Shown here: piece by piece, positions 1 to 6,781 of the stretch
Layout: each line of letters opens with the position of its first letter
How positions within the stretch are numbered: position 1 is the first letter of the stretch
Assembly (NCBI RefSeq): GCF_008274785.1
Contig: NZ_VTPU01000010.1
Location: forward strand, 62,001-126,000
Direction of reading: 5' to 3'
Length of the DNA: 64,000 bases
From: Halomonas eurihalina
GTDB lineage: Bacteria; Pseudomonadota; Gammaproteobacteria; Pseudomonadales; Halomonadaceae
The notes under the pieces: generated by a model
Told to the model about the DNA's origin: nothing
Database searches by the model: none
The model's input: only the letters and a program-made list of their open reading frames with translations
Made by a program: the position numbers and the translations under genes

Positions 1-24
1 ATGGCAGTGGACGTCCGAGTCGGA

Positions 25-693
25 TCAGTCCTGACTCATGATACCTAGGATGGAGAGCAGGCTGACGAACAGGTTGTAGATGGAAACATACAGGGTAATG
101 GTGGCGAGAATGTAGTTGGTCTCGCCGGCGCGATGCACGATCTCGCTGGTTTGATAGAGAATCGCCGCGGCGGAGAAGAGCACGAAGCCGGCGGAAACCA
201 TCAGCGAGAGGCCGGGAATCTGCAGGAAGATGCTGGCCAGCATGGCAAGCACCAGCACGATGGCCCCGGCCAGCAGGAAGTTGCTCAGGAAACTGAAGTC
301 CTTGCGGGTCACCAGTGCCACGGCTGAGAGGCCGAGGAAGGTAAGGCCGGTCATGCCCAGCGCGGTCATGATCAACTGAGCCCCATTGGGCAGGGTCAGG
401 TAGGCGCTGAGGAGCGGCCCGAGGGTAAAGCCCATGAAGCCGGTGAAGGCAAAGGTCGCGAGCAGGCCGAAGGCAGAGTTCGCGGTCTTGTGGACCAGGA
501 ACATCAACCCATAGGCACCAATGAAGAACACCAGAATGTTCATCTGCTGGACGCCCATCGCCACAGCAGCGCCAGCCGTCACGGCCGAGAACAGCAGCGT
601 CATCGCCAACAGTCCATAGGTGTTGCGTAGCGTCTTGTTGGCACTGACGCTTCGTGACTGCTGGTGTGTCACGTGAGTGTCTTGGTAAGCCAT
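25..693 (-). CDS. Bax inhibitor-1/YccA family inner-membrane protein
   Basis: The 222-aa product is almost entirely hydrophobic, with about seven membrane segments after a short polar N-terminus (residues 1-20), and ends with a short tail carrying an Asp. This size and layout fit the bacterial BI-1/YccA (UPF0005) family. E. coli YccA modulates the FtsH protease, and other members act as pH-sensitive ion leak channels; which applies here is not visible. The ATG at 693 is preceded by a GGGAG about 12 nt away. The gene stands alone, divergent from tRNA-Ser, with about 250 bases between them. Confidence 0.9.
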   Translation of the reverse strand: MAYQDTHVTHQQSRSVSANKTLRNTYGLLAMTLLFSAVTAGAAVAMGVQQMNILVFFIGAYGLMFLVHKTANSAFGLLATFAFTGFMGFTLGPLLSAYLTLPNGAQLIMTALGMTGLTFLGLSAVALVTRKDFSFLSNFLLAGAIVLVLAMLASIFLQIPGLSLMVSAGFVLFSAAAILYQTSEIVHRAGETNYILATITLYVSIYNLFVSLLSILGIMSQD

Positions 694-902
694 TGATCCA
701 GAGCTCCCTGTTTATAATGATCCAGGCAATCGACACAGAATGCCCCGTGAAGGTTCCCGACGCAAGCGCCCATCGAGCAGCTCCGCCGCTCCCCTCCAGG
801 AGCGGCGCCTCGTCGTCCTGATAGACAATACAAGAGACGCTTCCTTGCAGTATACGGCACACGCGCTCATTGCATAGGTAACATCTTGATCGGCCAGGGC
901 TC

Positions 903-930
903 TTGACTCATCGAAAAATCTTGGTAGGAT
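903..930 (+). promoter_or_regulatory. sigma70-type promoter of tRNA-Ser
   Basis: TTGACT at 903-908 and TAGGAT at 925-930 are separated by 16 bases, and the tRNA begins 15 bases after the -10 box. The stretch between is GC-rich, like the discriminator of stringently controlled stable-RNA promoters. Assigned by eye. Confidence 0.6.
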
Positions 931-945
931 ACACCGCCGTGAGCC

Positions 946-1035
946 GGAGGGATGGCAGAGCGGTTGAATGCACCGGTCTTGAAAACCGGCGAAGGCGCGA
1001 GTCTTCCCAGGGTTCGAATCCCTGTCCCTCCGCCA
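946..1035 (+). tRNA. tRNA-Ser (anticodon TGA)
   Basis: Ninety bases fold as a class II tRNA. The acceptor arms GGAGGGA and TCCCTCC pair, followed by an encoded G-CCA end. The anticodon stem CCGGT/ACCGG encloses TGA at 980-982, a long variable arm follows, and the T-loop reads GGTTCGAATCC. The long variable arm and the TGA anticodon give serine, reading UCA-type codons. Confidence 0.97.
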
Positions 1036-1043
1036 CCTTCTTC

Positions 1044-1076
1044 AAGGGAATCAGCTACTTAGCTGGTTCCCTTTTT
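1044..1076 (+). terminator. Rho-independent terminator of tRNA-Ser
   Basis: A 12-bp stem (1044-1055 with 1062-1073, one G-T wobble) closes a TACTTA loop and is followed by a T-run. It lies 8 bases after the CCA end. Confidence 0.85.
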
Positions 1077-1091
1077 CATTTCAGCGCTCTC

Positions 1092-1131
1092 CAGAACCCC
1101 GCTTTCTATTCTTCAGAACCCCGCTTTCTAT
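1092..1131. repeat. 18-bp direct repeat, two copies
   Basis: CAGAACCCCGCTTTCTAT occurs at 1092-1109 and again at 1114-1131, four bases apart, just past the tRNA-Ser terminator. Origin unknown; a local duplication or a recombination scar are both possible. Confidence 0.8.
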
Positions 1132-1364
1132 AACGTCTATAACAGACCCCGCCAACTGGCCACTTGCAGGGGCCGGGCTACCATAGCTATCTTCAGACCG
1201 CCCGGCCTGGTGAACCACTCACCGGGAATTGACCCCCTATGAGTCCTACCAGGCCGGACCCACGAATACACATATCCAGAACAACTCGGTGTTCAGAATT
1301 CCGCCCTGGCTGAATACGCCAAATAGGGAGAAACGAGTCGCCATGGAGGTGACGGCCCTTTGGA

Positions 1365-2243
1365 TCAGAAGGAAATAACCTCGCCGTCAGCGGGGATCAC
1401 GACATGATCCTCGATGCCCTCTTCCTGCACATAGTCGGCCAGTTCGTTACGGCTTAGCGTCATGTGATTCACGGCATCCATATGCACCGTGATGATGGTG
1501 GCATCTGGGGCCGCCTGGTGGGTACGCAACGTACCTTCCTTACCCATGATGATGGGGTCATCTTCGAAGCCGGTTACCTCGGCAGCGCCGGTATTCAACA
1601 CGATCACCTCGGGGTTGTAACGCTCCAGTGCCCGCTCGACCTCGTCACGCCAGACCGTATCGCCAACTACGTAGGTGGTCTTCTGTCCCGGCGCCTCGAA
1701 GACCACCCCCATGACATCACCGAGCGCCTGGGCCAGTTCGGGGATAGCATAGTGGGCATCGGAGCCGTGCTGACCGCCCGTCTTGTGGAGCTGTACCCCG
1801 CCGAACTCGGCATCACCGTCAAGGATGCGCACATTACTAAAGCCCTGGGAGCGAATCAGCTCGGCATCGGCGACATTCTGGGCAAACAAGGGGATGTCCT
1901 TCGGCAGCAGCTCCTGAGCGGCAGCGTCCCAGTGGTCGAGATGGGTGTGGGTGACAATCACGGCATCCGCATCATCAATCACCTCCTCTGCTGGCATTGG
2001 CAGTTCAACCAGAGGGTTGCGCAACTCGCTGCGGTAGGTGTCCTCGAAACCTGGATAAGCACCCTGCTCGGCCAACATTGGGTCGATCAGGAAGGTGGTA
2101 TCCCCATAGGAGATCTTCACCGTGGCATTGCGGATCTGCTGTAGCTGCTGCGCTGTTTCCTGAGAGGTCGAGTCCGCGGATGCACTGCCAGCGATGAGAG
2201 CCGTGCTCAGGGCCAGGGAACAGGTGAAGGTTTTGTTCAGCAT
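1365..2243 (-). CDS. Exported metallo-beta-lactamase-fold hydrolase (UlaG-like)
   Basis: The 292-aa protein begins with a Sec signal peptide, with likely cleavage after the Ala at about residue 24. The mature part is an MBL-fold enzyme: HTHLDHWD at residues 99-106 supplies the first metal ligands, His159 and Asp195 (in VVGDT) supply the next, and His254 or His260 closes the site. It most resembles the UlaG-like branch that hydrolyses lactone or phosphodiester bonds, but the periplasmic location is unlike UlaG and the substrate cannot be read. AAAGGAG sits 8 nt before the ATG. It is divergent from the GlxA-type regulator at 2390, which may control it. Confidence 0.85.
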   Translation of the reverse strand: MLNKTFTCSLALSTALIAGSASADSTSQETAQQLQQIRNATVKISYGDTTFLIDPMLAEQGAYPGFEDTYRSELRNPLVELPMPAEEVIDDADAVIVTHTHLDHWDAAAQELLPKDIPLFAQNVADAELIRSQGFSNVRILDGDAEFGGVQLHKTGGQHGSDAHYAIPELAQALGDVMGVVFEAPGQKTTYVVGDTVWRDEVERALERYNPEVIVLNTGAAEVTGFEDDPIIMGKEGTLRTHQAAPDATIITVHMDAVNHMTLSRNELADYVQEEGIEDHVVIPADGEVISF

Positions 2244-2389
2244 ATGGATGCTCCTTTATTACCTTGCTGGGATGATGGCAAGCAGTCTAGAGGGAGCCGG
2301 CAGAGTAAAAAATTGGCCTGAATGACAATATTCGAAAACTTCGGGCCACGATGCCATAATCAAGATGAACGCATCCTAGGAGTCGCGCC

Positions 2390-3343
2390 TTGTCCCCGCC
2401 CAGTGTCGGATTGATCCTTCATCCGGGCATCAGCCCCTTTCATTTCTCGGTGCCCTATACGGTATTCGGTATAGCCTTGTCCGATCGCCCTCTCTTCGAT
2501 CTATCCATCGTGGCACCAGGAGGAAAGCCACTGGAAACCGAGCGGGCGATGACGGTACGACCCGATGGCGGCCTGGAGTTACTGGATAGAGTGGATATCG
2601 CGGTGGTGCCTGGCTGGCATGACCTGAATGAAGCGCCGCCGCCAGCGTTGGCCGAGGCACTCATCCATTGTCATGAACGGGGCGCCCATGTGGTGGGACT
2701 CTGTTACGGTACCTATGCCCTGGCTTACGCCGGACTGCTGGACGGCAGACGGGCGTCGACCCACTGGTTGGCCGAGCAGGACTTCAGCGACCGCTTCCCC
2801 AGCGTCAAGTTGGACACCAATGCGCTCTACGTGGAGGAGGATCGTCTGGTGACATCGGCCGGTACCGCCGCTGGCCTGGATTGCTGCTTATTTCTGGTGC
2901 GCGAATATCACGGCGCACAGGTTGCCAACAAGGTAGCCCGTGTCATGGTGGTCCCACCGCATCGTGAGGGGGGACAGGCACAGTTCATTGAGCAGCCGGT
3001 TGCCACCTCCACCCAGAACGCTCAGATCAACCGTCTGCTCGACTACCTACGCGAACACCTGGCGGAATCGCACACCATTGACGAACTCGCTGCCCGTACC
3101 GCCATGAGCCGACGAACCTTCACACGCCATTTCCACAAGGCCACCGGCATGACGGTGGTGGAGTGGCTAGTGAGCGAGCGGTTACGGCGTGGACGCGAGC
3201 TATTGGAAACCACGTCTTTGTCGGTAGAAGCGATTGCGGAAAACATTGGTTTCCACACGGCGACATCGTTTCGGCAACATTTCAGGCAACGCCATCAGGT
3301 CAGCCCCCGCGACTGGCGCAAGACCTTCGGCGAGACCACCTGA
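2390..3343 (+). CDS. GlxA/FtrA-type transcriptional regulator (DJ-1/PfpI domain plus AraC HTH)
   Basis: The 317-aa protein has two parts. Residues about 5-170 form a DJ-1/PfpI glutamine-amidotransferase-like domain with the nucleophile-elbow Cys105 in GLCYGTYA. Residues about 205-313 form an AraC-type double helix-turn-helix ending in a typical SPRDWRKTF motif. Such proteins are usually activators that sense a small molecule through the first domain. Translation starts at TTG 2390, supported by AGGAG at 2378-2382 with 7 nt spacing. The 146-base divergent gap to the MBL hydrolase suggests that hydrolase as a target. Confidence 0.88.
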   Translation: MSPPSVGLILHPGISPFHFSVPYTVFGIALSDRPLFDLSIVAPGGKPLETERAMTVRPDGGLELLDRVDIAVVPGWHDLNEAPPPALAEALIHCHERGAHVVGLCYGTYALAYAGLLDGRRASTHWLAEQDFSDRFPSVKLDTNALYVEEDRLVTSAGTAAGLDCCLFLVREYHGAQVANKVARVMVVPPHREGGQAQFIEQPVATSTQNAQINRLLDYLREHLAESHTIDELAARTAMSRRTFTRHFHKATGMTVVEWLVSERLRRGRELLETTSLSVEAIAENIGFHTATSFRQHFRQRHQVSPRDWRKTFGETT

Positions 3344-3674
3344 TTATTTCGAGCCTAAAGAAGCTGAAGACGTTCCCCTCCTGCTATGCCCTGAATCGCC
3401 CCGGCTTTCTCGGAGCCTCGTTGGTTTGAGACAAGCCGCCTTCTTGGCCTAACCCTGTGGCTCATAATACAGCGCTTCTCGCTTGGCCGGTGGTATGTCG
3501 CCGAACAGCAAGCCCCCAACACCGGCACGCCGCCTCGAGTATGAGGCGGCGTTTCACTGGCCGCCGGATAATCATGATGCAGCGACAGACACATGTACCG
3601 GCATCAACGGATTACCTCCAATCGCCGCTTTTAGCGACTCACCGCTCATGAGCGGCCTTGCTTGCTGCCTCCCT
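3344..3674. other. Intergenic stretch after the GlxA-type regulator
   Basis: About 330 bases without a convincing gene. The reading frames here are arginine- and serine-rich shadows without ribosome binding sites. It contains a perfect 10-bp inverted repeat (3527-3552). The segment around 3390-3450 looks like decayed repeat or insertion-sequence-end DNA, but no transposase fragment can be identified. Confidence 0.5.
3527..3554 (+). terminator. Possible terminator (10-bp stem, short T-run)
   Basis: ACGCCGCCTC (3527-3536) pairs perfectly with GAGGCGGCGT (3543-3552) around a 6-base loop, then TT follows. The T-run is weak and the hairpin is about 180 bases past the regulator gene, so it may be only a hairpin. 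Confidence 0.4.
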
Positions 3675-3833
3675 TCAAGGACGCCGGCGCAGCCGGATAT
3701 GCGATAGCCTGGTCGCGGCCTTGCGCAGGACGTTCCATACTCCGCGAAACAGCTTGGCAAACAGCGCGGCGCGTGACTGAGCGTTGCGTTGTTCGATCGC
3801 CCGCATCCTTGGATCCGGATTATGAAATGCCAT
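3675..3833 (-). CDS. Small very basic protein, function unknown
   Basis: The 52-aa product starts MAFHNPDPRMRAIEQRN and ends with an Arg-rich tail. The middle could form an amphipathic helix (about residues 20-40). I choose the ATG at 3833 because a GGGGG purine tract sits 7-8 nt upstream; an in-frame ATG further upstream at 3884 lacks a site. The net charge is strongly positive, which fits nucleic-acid or membrane binding, but no family is recognised. No partner gene is adjacent. Confidence 0.5.
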   Translation of the reverse strand: MAFHNPDPRMRAIEQRNAQSRAALFAKLFRGVWNVLRKAATRLSHIRLRRRP

Positions 3834-4250
3834 AAGCGATCCCCCTTCTCGTCCACGCAGACTACCATTCTCAGTCGTACACATGCGTTAGTGAAGTGCT
3901 ATATCTCGATACCACCAGTGACCAGCCCGTACACGCCGCCAATGGCCAACAGTGCAACCACAACGAAGACAATCAGTTCATGGGGTTTGAAGACGCGTAG
4001 CTCCCGCTCCTTTCTTGCCCATAGCACCGATCTGGATTAAATGGACGCACCAGTGTGGTTCAAGAATTGTCTCCAATCAGATAGCACCTCTAAAAAATAG
4101 TGAGTGAATTTCAAGAATAGCGAGTGGATTTATCGTGAAACTGAAGATAAACCTGTGCTCATGATAACTATGATCACAGTTACCACCTTTTCACCACCCC
4201 CCTGTCCCGCAACATGACACCCCATCGTGAACCGGCAAGGAGCACGCAGC
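3834..4250. other. Loose, AT-richer intergenic stretch
   Basis: About 420 bases. It contains one candidate small minus-strand gene (3899-4027, listed separately). The right half (4060-4200) is markedly AT-richer than its surroundings and probably carries the promoter of the gene at 4251. A plus-strand frame across 3789-4040 is rejected as a shadow. Confidence 0.5.
3899..4027 (-). CDS. Possible 42-aa single-span membrane protein
   Basis: Read on the minus strand, this frame gives a charged N-terminus (WARKERELRVFKPHE) followed by one clear hydrophobic segment (about residues 18-38) and a short tail ending in GGIEI before TAG. That charged-then-hydrophobic pattern is typical of small inner-membrane proteins and unlikely by chance in GC-rich shadow frames. 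The start is uncertain: GTG at 4027 is the only initiator found and has no clear ribosome binding site. The general layout recalls NapE-like small proteins, but I do not claim homology. Confidence 0.35.
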   Translation of the reverse strand: MLWARKERELRVFKPHELIVFVVVALLAIGGVYGLVTGGIEI

Positions 4251-4877
4251 ATGATCGAATGGGTCAGTCAACACAGCAGTTTCCTGCAAGTTGTCACGAG
4301 TGTCGCGACGCTGTTGGTCTGGATTTTCTATGCGCAGATGCTGATGGCGGGATACATACGACAACGCCGGCCCAAGGTGGTCATCAACCAGGTCATGGGG
4401 CTATCGATGAAGGGGCGCTGCCTGATCAGCAACATGAGCGCCGAGCACATCCATATCGAGTCGGCCCATGCCCGCTTGCATAGCCACGAGGGAGTCAGGT
4501 GCTGCACGGTGTCGGAAATGGAGCGAGAGGAAGACGAAACAACGCCCGCATCGTTACAGGGCGGCACCCTGCAAGGTCCGTTGTCATCGGGAGGCTATAT
4601 CGATGCCGGCGAGATCCAGCACCTGGTGAACCGCGCGCGTCAGGCCCCCATCGAGGACAGCTCGACACTGTGCCGAGACGGGGATGCTCCTGACGTACTC
4701 GAGCTTCTGGTCCTGTATATCTACAGCTCGGCACCCGGCATCATGGGCGCCAGCCGCCAGTTCGTGTTCGATGACGACGGCCAGGCGACACCAGCCCATC
4801 TGGAGACACGGCAGCATCGCAACTGGCTTGATCGCAGGAGAATGTCGACACTCTATCGTGCTTATCTGGACCGCTAA
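4251..4877 (+). CDS. Membrane-anchored protein of unknown function
   Basis: The 208-aa product begins MIEWVSQHSSF and has one membrane segment at about residues 10-34, followed by an RQRRPK stop-transfer cluster, so the rest should be cytoplasmic. The soluble part has alternating polar and hydrophobic stretches that look like beta strands, including VVINQ near the membrane and a segment rich in Asp/Glu around residues 85-95. I chose ATG 4251 because AAGGAG lies 9 nt upstream; an upstream ATG at 4227 has none. No family is recognised. It stands alone before the Pmp3-type gene. Confidence 0.7.
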   Translation: MIEWVSQHSSFLQVVTSVATLLVWIFYAQMLMAGYIRQRRPKVVINQVMGLSMKGRCLISNMSAEHIHIESAHARLHSHEGVRCCTVSEMEREEDETTPASLQGGTLQGPLSSGGYIDAGEIQHLVNRARQAPIEDSSTLCRDGDAPDVLELLVLYIYSSAPGIMGASRQFVFDDDGQATPAHLETRQHRNWLDRRRMSTLYRAYLDR

Positions 4878-5016
4878 TACCGATACGACGCCATCATGGC
4901 CCTATCACTGCATTTGTGCTGCAAGGTTCTGGCATAATAATGGTGGTATCAGGCGACAACCCCTGATACCGGGCCATATTCACGCACTTACACAGTTTCA
5001 TTACCGAGGGATAGAA

Positions 5017-5175
5017 ATGGACATCATCCGCATCATTCTCGCCATCATCCTGCCGCCAGTGGGCGTCTTTCTTCAGGTCGGCTTTGGCCTACACTTCTGG
5101 GTGAACATCCTGTTGACGATTCTCGGCTATATCCCGGGTATCGTGCATGCGATCTGGATCATCGCCAGGCGCTAA
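5017..5175 (+). CDS. YqaE/Pmp3 family membrane protein
   Basis: The 52-aa protein has two hydrophobic spans separated by a short turn. It carries the family pattern ILPPVGVFLQVG, then FWVNILLTILGYIPGIVHAIW. Pmp3/YqaE (UPF0057) proteins sit in the plasma membrane and in yeast influence membrane potential and salt tolerance; the bacterial role is mostly inferred from stress induction. The ATG at 5017 gives the standard family length. Confidence 0.92.
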   Translation: MDIIRIILAIILPPVGVFLQVGFGLHFWVNILLTILGYIPGIVHAIWIIARR

Positions 5176-5205
5176 AAATTGCGCGGCCCCTTTTCTCGGG
5201 GCCGC
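5174..5205 (-). terminator. Terminator for the CNNM/CBS gene
   Basis: GCGGCCCC (5183-5190) and GGGGCCGC (5198-5205) form an 8-bp stem around a 7-base loop. Read on the minus strand it is followed by a TTTTT tract. It starts about 11 bases after the stop codon of the gene ending at 5216 and lies between two convergent genes. Confidence 0.8.
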
Positions 5206-5215
5206 AGCTACTTCA

Positions 5216-6262
5216 TCAATGAGACTCTTCCGGCGAACTCTCGCGCTTAGGTTGCCGACGCAGGTTTTTGGTCCAGCGTTGTTTAGCATACTTACGTAGA
5301 TTAGCCACATTATCGGTTTCATCGACGATGTCCTGGCCAAGAATCGTCTCGATGACATCTTCCAGGGTAATCAGTCCCAACCATGTGCCCAGGTCATCAT
5401 AGACGACACAGAGGTGCTGCTTGTCGGCCACCATCATCGTGAACACCCTCTCGACACTCTCCTCGGCAGATACCGATTTGGCCGGGTGCATCAGCGACTT
5501 CAGGGTAGTCTCGGCGTCGGCATGATAAGTATCCGCCTTATGCACATAGCCCATGGCCTGCTCACCACCATCCATGACGGGGAAGCGCGTAAAGGCAGCG
5601 TCACCCAGGGCCTCGTTGAACTCGGCCACGGTCATCTGCGGCTTGACGGCCATGCAGACAGTACGCGGCGTCATCACACTCCGCACATCGATCTCATGGA
5701 GATTGAGAATATTGGTAATTACCCGGGCCTCATCGGCGTCCAGCGCCTCCTCCTCGAGTCCAATCTGCGCCAACGCCTTGATTTCACCACGCATATCGGT
5801 GTCATCGACGTCCCGGGAGATGCGACGGGTAATGCGCTCGGAGAGCCAGACGAAGGGCTTGAGCAACCAGACCATCCCCTCCAGCATTGGTGCGGTGAAC
5901 CCCGTCAGCGGACGCCAGTAGGTAGCCCCTATGGTCTTCGGGATGATCTCGGACAGCACAAGAATGAGCAGCGTCATCACCGCCGAAGCCACTCCCAGCC
6001 AAGCCTCGCCGAACACCACCGTGACCTGGGCTCCCACCCCAGTGGCACCAACGGTATGCGCCACGGTATTGAGCGTCAGAATCGCCGATAACGGCTGATC
6101 GATGTTCTGTTTCAAGCGTGATAGCCGGCGATGCAGCGCTGGGCGAGAGTCCCGTAGCTGCGCTACATAGCTCGGTGTCATGGATAAAAGCGCTGCCTCG
6201 AGCAGCGAGCAGAGAAAGGAAACGCCAACGGCAGCAAGGGCAAAGAGAATCAGCAGTATCAT
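5216..6262 (-). CDS. CNNM-domain / tandem CBS protein (HlyC/CorC hemolysin family)
   Basis: The 348-aa protein has an N-terminal DUF21/CNNM membrane domain (about residues 1-150, hydrophobic helices and the conserved SEIIPKTIG motif) and a pair of CBS domains (about 195-330, including VMTPRT and a second motif ending LITLEDVIETILG). It lacks the C-terminal CorC-HlyC transporter-associated domain of longer relatives. CNNM/CorB proteins are implicated in Mg2+ transport, with the CBS pair binding adenine nucleotides. I place the start at ATG 6262, where the membrane helix begins after a GAGG; an in-frame upstream ATG at 6307 adds 15 atypical residues. Confidence 0.88.
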   Translation of the reverse strand: MILLILFALAAVGVSFLCSLLEAALLSMTPSYVAQLRDSRPALHRRLSRLKQNIDQPLSAILTLNTVAHTVGATGVGAQVTVVFGEAWLGVASAVMTLLILVLSEIIPKTIGATYWRPLTGFTAPMLEGMVWLLKPFVWLSERITRRISRDVDDTDMRGEIKALAQIGLEEEALDADEARVITNILNLHEIDVRSVMTPRTVCMAVKPQMTVAEFNEALGDAAFTRFPVMDGGEQAMGYVHKADTYHADAETTLKSLMHPAKSVSAEESVERVFTMMVADKQHLCVVYDDLGTWLGLITLEDVIETILGQDIVDETDNVANLRKYAKQRWTKNLRRQPKRESSPEESH

Positions 6263-6478
6263 GTGGCCTCGAAAGGAATCCAGCGGAATGCCACCAGACG
6301 GTGGCAATCAATCATCTCCCATCCCTTATCACCACACAATAGACCGGGCGCCCTGGAAATGTGACATTCGTTGACGCAGACAAGCCATCCCGACATGGAC
6401 AGTGCCACGCCGGTCGGCCAGACTAATCTGGCCAATCCCTTATATGGCAAGCCTACGTCAACAGATCAGGAGGATCGT

Positions 6479-6727
6479 ATGGGCATCATTTCTTGGATTA
6501 TCTTTGGCCTCATCGCCGGTATCGCAGCCAAGTTTCTTATGCCTGGCAAGGATGGCGGGGGCATCATCATGACCTGCATTCTGGGCATCGTCGGCGCCGT
6601 GGTGGGTGGTTGGATCAGCACCCTGCTGGGCATGGGCCAGGTGAGCGGTTTCAATATCGGCAGCTTCGTGATTGCCATCATCGGCGCACTGGTGGTGCTC
6701 TTTATCTACAACAAGGTCGTCAAATAA
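6479..6727 (+). CDS. GlsB/YeaQ/YmgE family stress-response membrane protein
   Basis: The 82-aa protein has three hydrophobic helices with many glycines: MGIISWIIFGLIAGIAAKF, a middle ILGIVGAVVGGW stretch, and a final helix after FNIGSFVIAIIGA. This is the transglycosylase-associated (GlsB/YeaQ) family, whose members are induced by general or envelope stress; no enzyme activity is established. AGGAGG lies 5 nt before the ATG at 6479. It is a single gene with its own terminator. Confidence 0.93.
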   Translation: MGIISWIIFGLIAGIAAKFLMPGKDGGGIIMTCILGIVGAVVGGWISTLLGMGQVSGFNIGSFVIAIIGALVVLFIYNKVVK

Positions 6728-6735
6728 GACCAGCC

Positions 6736-6770
6736 GAGGCCGGTCAATGCCGGCCTCTTCTTTTTCTTTC
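6736..6770 (+). terminator. Terminator after the GlsB-type gene
   Basis: GAGGCCGG (6736-6743) pairs with CCGGCCTC (6750-6757) and is followed by a long T-rich tract. It separates this gene from the convergent antiporter gene ending at 6782. Confidence 0.9.
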
Positions 6771-6781
6771 AGTAGCGTTTT

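Larger units (their letters stand above)
1036..1364. other. Intergenic stretch after tRNA-Ser
   Basis: About 330 bases with no convincing gene. It holds the tRNA terminator (1044-1076) and a perfect 18-bp direct repeat (1092-1109 and 1114-1131). The rest is unremarkable. A frame reading out of the tRNA has no ribosome binding site and is not credible. Confidence 0.6.

Noticed and set aside
946..1035. tRNA-Ser as an integration site for a genomic island
   Set aside because: No integrase, no second copy of the tRNA 3' end in the window, and normal housekeeping genes on both sides.
3789..4040. 83-aa plus-strand frame in the loose intergenic stretch
   Set aside because: Thr/Ser/Pro-rich and without a site; the opposite strand over the same bases carries a more protein-like membrane helix.
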